Shown: one piece after another, positions 1 to 6,528 of the stretch
Layout: each line of letters opens with the position of its first letter
How positions within the stretch are numbered: the stretch's first letter is position 1
Assembly (NCBI GenBank): GCA_049515555.1
Contig: JBEKTY010000283.1
Location: 1 to 6,692 of the forward strand
Length of the DNA stretch: 6,692 bases
Source: JBEKTY01 sp049515555
GTDB taxonomy: Bacteria; Planctomycetota; Planctomycetia; Pirellulales; Thermoguttaceae
Reading direction: 5' to 3'
Notes under the pieces: generated by a model
What the model saw: only the letters and a program-made list of their open reading frames with translations
The model's database searches: none
What the model was told of the DNA's origin: nothing
Translations under genes and position numbers: made by a program

Positions 1-693
1 CTGGCCCAGGTCGATAGTTCGGTGGGCGGCAAGGTGGGCCTCAACCTGCCCGGCGCGAAGAACATGGTCGGCGCCTTCCTTCAGCCGCTGGGCGTGCTGA
101 TCGACACGGCGACGCTGGACACCCTGCCGGAGCGCGAGTTTCGCTCCGGCCTGGGGGAAGTCATCAAGTACGGCGTGATCCTCGATGCCGCCCTGTTCGA
201 CGACCTGGAGGCCCACGCGGCCGAGTTGCTGGGGCGAGACCCCGCCACGCTCGTGAGTACTATCGCCCGCTGCTGCCAGTTGAAGGCCGGTGTGGTCTGC
301 CGCGACGAGCGGGAGGAGAGCGGCCTGCGGGCGGTGCTCAACTACGGCCACACCTTCGCCCACGCCCTGGAAACCCTGACCGGCTACGGCCAACTGCTGC
401 ACGGCGAGGCCGTGGCCATCGGCATGACCTGTGCCGCCCGGCTGGCCGAGCGGCTGGGCCGAGTGGATGCCGCTTTCGTCCGCCGCCAGCAGGCCCTGGT
501 CGAGGCCCTCGGCCTGCCGGTTCGCCTGCCCAAGCTCGAAGCGGCGAAAATCCTGGCCACAATGATGCACGACAAGAAGGTCCAACACGGCCGGCTGCGG
601 TTCGTCCTGCCCAGCCGTATGGGACACGTCGAGTTGGTCTCGGACGTCGATCCGGCCGCAGTCCGCGCGGTTATCGCCGGCCGGGCGAAGTAG
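1..693 (+). CDS. aroB: 3-dehydroquinate synthase, C-terminal part (5' end outside window)
   Basis: This is the shikimate-pathway enzyme that converts DAHP to 3-dehydroquinate, using NAD+ and a divalent metal in the cytoplasm. The frame is open from base 1, so the N-terminal NAD-binding part (about 125-135 residues of a usual ~360) lies outside the window; 230 residues are visible. Recognisable blocks are QVDSSVGGKVG at the very start, NLPGAKNMVGAFLQP, SGLGEVIKYGVI with the first metal-ligand Glu, LNYGHTFAHALE with the second ligand His, LLHGEAVAIGM with the third, and HDKKVQHGRLRFVLP near the end. Two usual positions differ: GGKT is GGKV, and GHTFGH is GHTFAH. The metal ligands and DKK lysines are kept, so activity is expected. 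The ATG at 22 is internal, not the start. The gene ends at TAG 691-693, followed by a palindromic repeat rather than a clear intrinsic terminator. Confidence 0.96.
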   Translation: MAQVDSSVGGKVGLNLPGAKNMVGAFLQPLGVLIDTATLDTLPEREFRSGLGEVIKYGVILDAALFDDLEAHAAELLGRDPATLVSTIARCCQLKAGVVCRDEREESGLRAVLNYGHTFAHALETLTGYGQLLHGEAVAIGMTCAARLAERLGRVDAAFVRRQQALVEALGLPVRLPKLEAAKILATMMHDKKVQHGRLRFVLPSRMGHVELVSDVDPAAVRAVIAGRAK

Positions 694-713
694 AGGGGGA
701 CTGTGTTAATTAT

Positions 714-768
714 TGTAGTCGGCACACGCCGTGTGCCGGATTTCCGCACACGGCGTGTGCGGACTACA
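714..768. repeat. Intergenic double palindrome (REP/BIME-like)
   Basis: The arms 714-740 and 743-768 form a near-perfect inverted repeat: TGTAGTC pairs with GACTACA, and a 15-bp core (722-736 with 746-760) pairs fully. There is one mismatch (721/761), one bulge (737) and a two-base loop. Each core, GCACACGCCGTGTGC, is also palindromic, so the element can fold as one long stem or as two small hairpins. It fills most of the gap between aroB and the next start, ending 16 bases before that ATG. No T tract follows, so intrinsic termination is unlikely, although the stem could stabilise a 3' end or limit readthrough. I associate this motif type with dispersed repeats of planctomycete genomes, from memory only. 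Confidence 0.85.
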
Positions 769-784
769 TTGAACCACGGAAGTT

Positions 785-3676
785 ATGCCCGCCGCCACGG
801 ATAGCAACCAATCAGCCGCGATCGAGGTCCAGGCGCCGCGTCGGATGCCCGGCCGCGCGGTGCTCGTGGCGGTGGCCGGCATCCTGGCCGCGTGGATTGC
901 CGCCGGATCGGTGGGCTGGCTGGCCCCGCCGTTGGCAAAGGCCCTCTGCTGGCTTATGCTGGGGACCGGTGTGCTGGTCTCCGCGCCGGGCCGGCGCGAG
1001 GCGATTGGCCGCTGGGCCATCGTCGTCGGAGTGGGCAGTGCGTTGGCCGTCCTCATGACCGCCTCGTCCCTGCCGGTAGTCAACATCTCGGCCGTGGTCA
1101 TGCTGCTGGCGGCGATTGCGGCCACTGAATCGGGCATGGCGGCCCGTGGCATCCTGCTGGCCGCCTGGGCCGCGGCCGTGCTGGCGGCCTTCCGCCTGGC
1201 CGGCGACTCGACAGCTACGGTCTGGGCCGCGGCCGATCGGCTGGGTGGCCTCTTGGGCGGCCTGGCTGGTTGGGCCGCGGGCCGACGGCTCCAGATCGGG
1301 GCCAGCTTCGGCGGGGTCGAGTTTCTCGTGCTGATGGCGGCGCTGGAGGCCGGTTGGCTCGCCGCCACCGCCCCGCCCCGGCGGGGCCGGGCCGTCTGGG
1401 CCACCCTAGCCATCCTCGCGGCCCACGCCTTCTATCTCCTGGTACTGGCTTTCTCCTGCGACCTGGCGGCCGCCCTTCCGACGCCGGTGCGACCGACCGT
1501 TACCGACCTGTCGGCCTTGGGCGTTTGGACCTGGGGCAATGCCTTGCGAACCCTGCTGCCTTGGAAACTGCCGCTGCTGGCGGCCGGCGTGCACCCCGCG
1601 GTGGCGGCGATCATGTTCCGTACGTCGGCATGGCTGCCGACCGCCGAGCCATCCTCGGCCGGAAGGGGACAGGCACATTTTTCGGCCCGTCTGGGCCGAA
1701 AAATGAGCCAGTCCCCAGGCCCGGAGCGGTTCGCCCCGGCCGCTCTGGCCGTCGTCGCCGCCGTGGCCCTCGTGCTGACCACCGCCAAGCCCGACCTCGA
1801 AGGCCGACGTATCGTGGCCTACGACCCGGGCGATATCGACTGGACCGTGGGCGATCGCCCGCACCCGCAGCCACAGTCGTCCGCCCGCTTCGGACTGCTG
1901 CCGGCGCTGGTCGAGAGTCTGGGCGGGCAGATGGCTCGCACGGGCGAGTTGTCCGACGAGGAGCTGGCCGGCGCCGATCTTGTGCTGCTGCTGCCGCCGG
2001 GCCCCGGCGATGTGCGCCGCGGCAACCGGCGGCTAACAGCCGCCGGAGCCGCCGGGGCGTCGCCCGAGGCGGTGCCACCCGAGGCCGTCGAGCGAATCTG
2101 GCAGTTCGTCCGCCGCGGCGGCTCGCTGCTGGTGGCCGCCGAGCCGGAGAATCATCCCCACGCCGTGGAGAACATCTTCAACACGCTGTTGGAGCCGACG
2201 GCCCTGCGAGTTCGCGACGATCAGACGATCTCGCTTACCCGCCGCTGGGAGCACAATTACCAGCCGGCCCCACACGCGGCCACGGCCGGAATCGACGCCG
2301 GCCGCAACGGCTTCGGGTTGGACCGGGCGGCTTCTATTCGCACGGCCTGGCCCGCTGGCCCATTGGTCGTCGGCCGATGGGGCTGGAGCCAGTCGCCGTG
2401 CGAGGCCGCCGAGGCTGACCTCCCGCCCTACACGCCCGGCGAGCGACTGGGCGACCTCGTGCTGGCCGCCGGCCAGCGGCTGGGGTCCGGCTCGGTCGTC
2501 GTGCTCGGCGATGCCTTGTGCCTGGCCGACGACCGGACTCCACAATCCTATCTGTTCACGGGCCGATTGCTGGCGGCGCTCGCCGGCAATGCCGGTGGCC
2601 GGCTGGCCTTGTGGCGGGAGGCGATCGGCATATTGGCCCTGATCGGGTTCGTCGTGATGGCGGCGTGGCGGGCCGAGGCCCTGGGGCTGGCCGTGGCGGC
2701 CGTCGCCCTGGCCGTCGCCGTGGCTGCCAGTAGCGGAGCCAGCGACGCCACGGCCCGCTTGTTGCCCCAGGGCCGGCCGCAATCGGCCCACCCGGTGGCC
2801 TGCCTGGATGCCTCGCACCTGGAGGCCTTCAGTGCCGACCCCGCCAGTGACGACGGCCTGGGCGAGTTCATGCACACGCTGGCCGAAAGCGGCCACCTGC
2901 CGCTCTGCGCGCCGGACCTGTCGCCCGAGCGATTGAACCGCGCGGCCCTGCTGGTGTCGATCGCCCCCGGGCGGCCCTTTGCGCCCGGCGAGCAAACGGC
3001 GGTGCGAGAGTTCGTCAACTCGGGCGGGATCTTCGTGAGCATGACGGGGGCGGGCGAGGCGGGCCCCAGCCGGCCGTTGCTGGCCCAGTTCGGCCTGGGC
3101 CTGCCGCATCTGCCCGCCTCGCCTTCGGAAATCTGCCGCGAGCCGGAGCCCCTCGGGGCAACGGTCCATACCTACGGCCACGCGCCTGAATGGAGCAGCA
3201 CAATGCGCTTCTACGCGGCCTGGCCGGTCGAGCATGGCGCAGAGGCCGAAAATCTGACCCTGACCTCCGATGGCACCGTCTACCACTCGGTCGCCGTGAG
3301 CCAGCATTGGGGCTCGGGCCAGGCCGTGCTCCTGGGCGACACCTGCTTCGCCATGCACAAGAACTTCGAGGCCCATCCGGGCAACAGCGATTACTGCAAA
3401 TGGTTGTGGGCCCATCTGGAAGGCCGGCCGGAATTGCGGCCGAAAGCGGAGCCCGCCGAGGGCAGCCTGCTCGACGTCCCCAAGCCCGCCCCACCGCAGA
3501 AAAAAGCGGAGCCCGCCGAGAGCAGCCTGCTCGACGCCTTCAAGCCCGCCCGTCCGCGGCCGGCCGCGGACGGGCTGCCTGATGCTTCCAAGCCCATCCA
3601 ACCGCGGCCGGCCGCGGACATGCTGCCCGATGTTTCCAAGCCCGTCCAACCGCGGCAAGAAAAGGCCAAGCCATGA
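785..3676 (+). CDS. Large polytopic membrane protein with two GATase1-like/DUF4350-like domains and a repetitive C-terminal tail
   Basis: The function is unknown. About nine hydrophobic segments occupy residues 24-280, by eye at 24-46, 50-66, 77-93, 97-114, 122-138, 177-195, 203-223 and nearby; another lies at 317-333. A soluble domain (about 340-605) follows, with FVRRGGSLLV (441-450) and GSGSVVVLGD (567-576). A transmembrane pair lies at about 611-650. A second related domain (about 665-880) has FVNSGGIFVS (743-752) and GSGQAVLLGD (843-852). This pattern resembles the DUF4350/GldG-like class 1 amidotransferase fold, but I see no convincing nucleophile Cys, so binding or scaffolding is more likely than catalysis. 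Residues 887-958 are Pro/Ala-rich tandem repeats. A palindromic element is read through at about 294-311. ATG 785 is the first possible start after an in-frame TGA at 770; the nearby GGAAG is too close to be a good ribosome site. The stop overlaps the next gene as ATGA. Confidence 0.85.
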   Translation: MPAATDSNQSAAIEVQAPRRMPGRAVLVAVAGILAAWIAAGSVGWLAPPLAKALCWLMLGTGVLVSAPGRREAIGRWAIVVGVGSALAVLMTASSLPVVNISAVVMLLAAIAATESGMAARGILLAAWAAAVLAAFRLAGDSTATVWAAADRLGGLLGGLAGWAAGRRLQIGASFGGVEFLVLMAALEAGWLAATAPPRRGRAVWATLAILAAHAFYLLVLAFSCDLAAALPTPVRPTVTDLSALGVWTWGNALRTLLPWKLPLLAAGVHPAVAAIMFRTSAWLPTAEPSSAGRGQAHFSARLGRKMSQSPGPERFAPAALAVVAAVALVLTTAKPDLEGRRIVAYDPGDIDWTVGDRPHPQPQSSARFGLLPALVESLGGQMARTGELSDEELAGADLVLLLPPGPGDVRRGNRRLTAAGAAGASPEAVPPEAVERIWQFVRRGGSLLVAAEPENHPHAVENIFNTLLEPTALRVRDDQTISLTRRWEHNYQPAPHAATAGIDAGRNGFGLDRAASIRTAWPAGPLVVGRWGWSQSPCEAAEADLPPYTPGERLGDLVLAAGQRLGSGSVVVLGDALCLADDRTPQSYLFTGRLLAALAGNAGGRLALWREAIGILALIGFVVMAAWRAEALGLAVAAVALAVAVAASSGASDATARLLPQGRPQSAHPVACLDASHLEAFSADPASDDGLGEFMHTLAESGHLPLCAPDLSPERLNRAALLVSIAPGRPFAPGEQTAVREFVNSGGIFVSMTGAGEAGPSRPLLAQFGLGLPHLPASPSEICREPEPLGATVHTYGHAPEWSSTMRFYAAWPVEHGAEAENLTLTSDGTVYHSVAVSQHWGSGQAVLLGDTCFAMHKNFEAHPGNSDYCKWLWAHLEGRPELRPKAEPAEGSLLDVPKPAPPQKKAEPAESSLLDAFKPARPRPAADGLPDASKPIQPRPAADMLPDVSKPVQPRQEKAKP
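1665..1716. repeat. In-frame palindromic element inside the first large membrane-protein gene
   Basis: The arms 1665-1688 and 1693-1716 pair over 24 bases with two A/A mismatches (1675/1706 and 1671/1710) and a 4-base loop. The inner 13 bp, including TTTTTCGGCCC with GGGCCGAAAAA, are perfect. The outer arm carries GGGGACAGGCAC, the same 12-base core as the element at 3821-3899. It is translated as about residues 294-311, a polar, basic stretch (RGQAHFSARLGRKMSQ) between the hydrophobic segments ending near 280 and beginning near 317. The coding frame stays open through it. The element looks like a REP-type insertion absorbed into an inter-helix loop. Confidence 0.85.
3443..3658 (+). repeat. 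C-terminal tandem coding repeats, 2 x 60 bp then 2 x 48 bp
   Basis: Residues 887-906 and 907-926 are two 20-residue units beginning KAEPAE(G/S)SLLD. Residues 927-942 and 943-958 are two 16-residue units of the form AAD(G/M)LPD(A/V)SKP(I/V)QPR. All four share L-(L/P)-D-x-x-K-P-x-x-P, so the longer and shorter types are probably related. The 48-bp period is marked in DNA by a perfect 16-bp palindrome, CCGCGGCCGGCCGCGG, at 3554-3569 and 3602-3617, with a half copy at 3650-3655. The peptide is rich in Pro, Ala, Lys and Asp and is likely an extended, disordered tail after the last soluble domain. Confidence 0.9.
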
Positions 3677-6528
3677 TCGGACTCTGGATCAGCATGGCAC
3701 TGTTGGCCGGCTCCTGGCTGCTCGGCCTGGGCTATTACGTGCCGGCCAGCCCGCTGGCATGGAGCGTGGTCGTGGTCGCGGGCGTGCTGTCACTCTGCTG
3801 GGGACTATCACGATTTTCGCGGGGAAAAGGGGACAGGCACCTTTTGTGCGCAGCACCCGAAGGGCCGTTACGGCAAAAGGTGCCTGTCCCCTTTTCCCCT
3901 GTCGCCTTTACGGCCGCGCCTTTTTCGGCCGCTGTCGCTGCGATGCTTCTGCTGCCGGTCGTGCTGCTAGCGCCTTGGCCGTACCGTGCCGCGCCGTTGG
4001 CCGTGGCGGCCGGACTGTTGCTCGGACTGCGGCGTATCAGGCAGAAATGGCTGGACGAGGTCGCCGCGGCCGGTGTAACGGCGGGCCTGGCGCTGGCCGC
4101 CCAGTCGATCTTCATCAGCCTCTATGCGGCCCTGACCGCGCCGAGTCACGACTTGCCTTGGCCGCTGCCCGACGCCTTGGCCACTCTGGCCGGCCTGCTG
4201 GGCATCGACGCCGCCGCCGACGGCCAGTTGCTGGTCTTCCATACCCTGCGGCAGTCGCATCGCCTGGCCCTGACCTGGGACATGCTGCTCGATCCCGTCA
4301 CCGGCTGCTTCCTGGCGGGCAGTCTGGCGATGCTGGCCGTGCTGGCCTGCTCCCGGGCTGCACGGGGCCGGCGCTGGCGGGCCTGGCTGGGGGCCGCCTG
4401 GCGACTGGCAATAATCGTGCTGGCCTGGCTGCCGCTTCGCACCCTGTTGCTGCTGGCCTTGTACGTGGATCGGGTGGGCCGGGCCGACGAAAGTTTTCCG
4501 CTCTACGTTATGAACCAGTTCTTCTCACCTTTGGTCCACCTCGGACTGATAATCCCTGTGGTCCTGGCGGCCTGGCGATGGGTACGCCTGCCGCCAGTGG
4601 AAACCGCGGACACTGACGAACCGGCGGACGCACGCAAATTGGTCCCCTCTCCCGTTGGGAGAGAGGCAAGGGATGAGGGCGTAGGGACGACCCACAAGCA
4701 AGGGGAAGGAATTCTCGACCAAGCTGCCCTCACCCTAGCCCTCTCCCGGAGGGAGAGGGGACCGGGCATCTCCCGCCTCTCACCTGCTCGCCCTCTCCCC
4801 TGCTCCCCTGCTCACTTCCGCCTCTCACCTGCTCGCTTCCTCCCCTCACCTGCTCGCCTGCTCGCCTGGTCACCTGCTCTGGTCTGCCTGTTGGGCGCGG
4901 CCCTGTTGGCCCTGGGCATCCACTGGCAGCCGGCCGGCCCGCGCAAAGAGGGTCGCGTCATGTGGGTCGAGCGGCACTCGACCTGGTCGCCCACTACTAC
5001 GCCCTACGACACGGCCACCTTCGGCGGCGACGAACGCGATTCATCCAGCTACACCTACCGGCTCGTCTACGAGCACCTGGGGCAGTTCTACCAGATGTCG
5101 AGGCTCACTGAGCGGGAGCGGATCGACGACGCCACGCTGGCCCGCTGCGACGTACTGGTGGTCAAGATTCCGGGCACGCGGTATGCCCAGGACGAAGTCG
5201 ATGCCGTGGTGCGGTTCGTCCGCTCGGGCGGCGGGATTCTCCTGATCGGCGACCATACGAACCTGGAGAAGTCCAGCAGTTACATGAACGACATTACGCG
5301 GCACTTCGGCTTTACGTTCCGCGACGACGTGCTGTGGGGCAGCGGCCCGGCCCCGGACGAGTACGCCTACCTTGCGCCGCGGCTGCCGCACCCGGCGCTG
5401 GCACACGTGCCGAAGTTCGACTTCGCCGTGTCCTGCTCGATCGAGCCGGGCTTCGGCAGCGGCGGGGCGGTGGTCCGCGGCACGGGGCTGTGGAGCGATC
5501 CGGCCCAATATCACAGCTCCAACTTCATGGGCCTGGCGCAGCACGTGCCGCAGATGCGCGGCGGGGCGTTCGTCCAGGCGTGGGCCACGCCCTACGGCCG
5601 CGGCCGGGCCGCCGCCTGGGCCGACTCGACCATCTTCTCCACCTTCTGCCTGTATCAGCCCGGCAAGGTCGACGTCATGATGGGCCTCGTCGAGTGGCTG
5701 AATCACCAGGAGCCGGCCCTGCCCCTGGCATGGCTGCCGCTGGCCCTGGGGGCCTTCAGCCTGGCGGGCGGGCTGACTTTGGCGGTCAGGCGTGGCGGGC
5801 CGTGGCTCGTGCTGCTGGCCGCCGCGGCCTGCGGCTGGACGATCGGCTCTGAGGCCGTGGCCGCCATCCACCGCCACAGCATGCCCTTGCCCCAGGCCGT
5901 AAAGGCCAAGACCCGGGTGGTGATCGACCGCAGCGCCTCGCAAGTGCCGCTGGCGGACGGCGCATATCCCGAGAACAAGCAGGGCCAGGGCTACGCACTG
6001 TTGGAGCAGTGGATCCCGCGGCTGGGCTACGCCACGGCCCGCGCCGCCGGCGACGACGAATTCTCGGGCGAGGCCCTGGTGGTGATCGCCCCCAGCCGGC
6101 CGGTGGATGCCGAGTTCCGCCGCCGTCTGGTCCGCTACGTGGCCGAGGGCGGCCGGCTGCTGGTAATCGAGCCCGGCGGGCCGGCCGGGCCCTCGACGGC
6201 CAATCTGCTCCTGCGCCCCTTCGGCCTGGCCTTCCAGTATCAGCGGGTCTGGGGCGGCTGGGTGGTCATGGCCGGCCGGTGGCCGTGGCTGCCCGTCGAG
6301 CATGCGTGGGAGGTTGTGGGCGGCCAGCGGGTAGCCAGCCTGGGCGGCGAGCGAACCGTCTGCGCCACGGCCCGCTACGGCCAGGGGCTGGCGATGGCCG
6401 TCGGTTTCGGCAGCGTCTTCAACGACGCCGGCATGGGCGGCCAGTGGTGGCACCATCCCGACGCGGCCGAACGCTTGCGCTACGACACCCTCTTCGCCCT
6501 CCTCCGTTTGCTTGTGGAAGACAAGTGA
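3673..6528 (+). CDS. Large polytopic membrane protein with two GATase1-like/DUF4350-like domains; possible exosortase-like membrane core
   Basis: The function is unknown. The start ATG overlaps the preceding stop (ATGA), implying translational coupling. Hydrophobic segments lie by eye at 4-24, 29-47, 82-102, 104-118, 130-153, 211-229, 241-265, 284-303 and 399-418. The block 160-303 resembles exosortases: LLGI near 175-178, then C212 in VTGCFLAGS, R256 in WLPLR, and N281 in MNQFFSPLVHL where His is usual. A soluble domain (about 430-680) has FVRSGGGILLIGD (515-527) and GRGRAAAWADS (642-652). A transmembrane pair follows at 682-727. A last domain (about 745-951) has YVAEGGRLLVIE (822-833) and GQGLAMAVGF (903-912), lacking the Asp seen in the other copies. 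Residues about 50-76 and 323-403 are encoded by repeat elements that keep the frame. The domain order matches the upstream protein, suggesting duplication. The TGA stop lies at the edge of another repeat. Confidence 0.85.
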   Translation: MIGLWISMALLAGSWLLGLGYYVPASPLAWSVVVVAGVLSLCWGLSRFSRGKGDRHLLCAAPEGPLRQKVPVPFSPVAFTAAPFSAAVAAMLLLPVVLLAPWPYRAAPLAVAAGLLLGLRRIRQKWLDEVAAAGVTAGLALAAQSIFISLYAALTAPSHDLPWPLPDALATLAGLLGIDAAADGQLLVFHTLRQSHRLALTWDMLLDPVTGCFLAGSLAMLAVLACSRAARGRRWRAWLGAAWRLAIIVLAWLPLRTLLLLALYVDRVGRADESFPLYVMNQFFSPLVHLGLIIPVVLAAWRWVRLPPVETADTDEPADARKLVPSPVGREARDEGVGTTHKQGEGILDQAALTLALSRRERGPGISRLSPARPLPCSPAHFRLSPARFLPSPARLLAWSPALVCLLGAALLALGIHWQPAGPRKEGRVMWVERHSTWSPTTTPYDTATFGGDERDSSSYTYRLVYEHLGQFYQMSRLTERERIDDATLARCDVLVVKIPGTRYAQDEVDAVVRFVRSGGGILLIGDHTNLEKSSSYMNDITRHFGFTFRDDVLWGSGPAPDEYAYLAPRLPHPALAHVPKFDFAVSCSIEPGFGSGGAVVRGTGLWSDPAQYHSSNFMGLAQHVPQMRGGAFVQAWATPYGRGRAAAWADSTIFSTFCLYQPGKVDVMMGLVEWLNHQEPALPLAWLPLALGAFSLAGGLTLAVRRGGPWLVLLAAAACGWTIGSEAVAAIHRHSMPLPQAVKAKTRVVIDRSASQVPLADGAYPENKQGQGYALLEQWIPRLGYATARAAGDDEFSGEALVVIAPSRPVDAEFRRRLVRYVAEGGRLLVIEPGGPAGPSTANLLLRPFGLAFQYQRVWGGWVVMAGRWPWLPVEHAWEVVGGQRVASLGGERTVCATARYGQGLAMAVGFGSVFNDAGMGGQWWHHPDAAERLRYDTLFALLRLLVEDK
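3821..3899. repeat. In-frame palindromic element with perfect 26-bp arms
   Basis: The arms 3821-3846 and 3874-3899 are perfect reverse complements over 26 bp, separated by a 27-base loop. The left arm runs GGGGAAAAGGGGACAGGCAC and then CTTTTG. It contains the core GGGGACAGGCAC seen also at 1665. It is read in frame as about residues 50-76 (GKGDRHLL ... RQKVPVPF), a basic stretch between predicted helices 29-47 and 82-102. Because the arms are identical, the insertion is probably recent or under homogenisation. This motif type is one I associate with repeats mobilised by REP-associated tyrosine transposases, from memory; no transposase is visible here. Confidence 0.9.
4641..4763. repeat. In-frame long inverted repeat of the CCCTCTCCC...GGGAGAGGG type
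   Basis: The left arm 4641-4680 and right arm 4726-4763 are reverse complements apart from a few substitutions and a two-base length difference, with a 45-base loop. Both begin or end with GGTCCCCTCTCCC, and each arm carries its own small hairpin (4647-4663, 4741-4757). It encodes about residues 323-364, including the peptide LTLALSRRERG. I recognise that peptide as a common translation of a dispersed bacterial palindrome, not a conserved protein motif. The stretch links helix 284-303 to helix 399-418. Confidence 0.88.
4773..4880 (+). repeat. Degenerate CT-rich tandem repeat encoding SPAR/SPA motifs
   Basis: The tract is built from variants of CTCACCTGCTCGC. A 19-base copy, CCGCCTCTCACCTGCTCGC, recurs exactly at 4773-4791 and 4818-4836, 45 bp apart, which is 15 codons and so keeps the frame. 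It encodes a Ser-Pro-Ala-Arg-rich stretch (RLSPARP, FRLSPARF, LPSPARL, AWSPAL) at about residues 367-403, ending at the start of the last helix before the soluble domain. The purine/pyrimidine skew of the + strand is extreme compared with the flanking coding sequence. It lies directly after the inverted repeat at 4641-4763, so the two may have arrived together. Confidence 0.8.

Noticed and set aside
705..716. Sigma-70-like promoter in the AT-rich patch before the double palindrome
   Set aside because: A TAATTA-like -10 could be drawn, but no acceptable -35 stands about 17 bases upstream, so it is not listed as a feature.
714..768. Intrinsic terminator for aroB
   Set aside because: The stem is strong but no run of T follows on either strand, so it is recorded as a repeat instead.
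2033..3658. Long open frame of 541 codons on the minus strand
   Set aside because: It lies wholly antisense to the first large membrane protein. In very GC-rich genes the opposite strand is often open. Its translation is low-complexity (Gly, Arg, Gln rich) with no recognisable domain.
3443..3658. CRISPR array
   Set aside because: The periodic units are contiguous, in frame and without unique spacers. They are coding tandem repeats.
3582..4616. Open frame of 344 codons on the plus strand in another phase across the gene junction
   Set aside because: It overlaps both the tail of the first and the helical block of the second large protein. Its product is a Gly/Arg-rich shadow with no family resemblance, and the ATGA-coupled pair explains the region.
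4503..4769. Minus-strand open frame with LSLRERARVR-type peptide
   Set aside because: The peptide is the usual translation of the CCCTCTCCC inverted repeat, not a gene.
5041..6456. Open frame of 471 codons on the minus strand
   Set aside because: It is antisense to the soluble part of the second large protein, which has clear domain patterns. The antisense product is rich in Arg, Gly, Gln and His and shows no motif.
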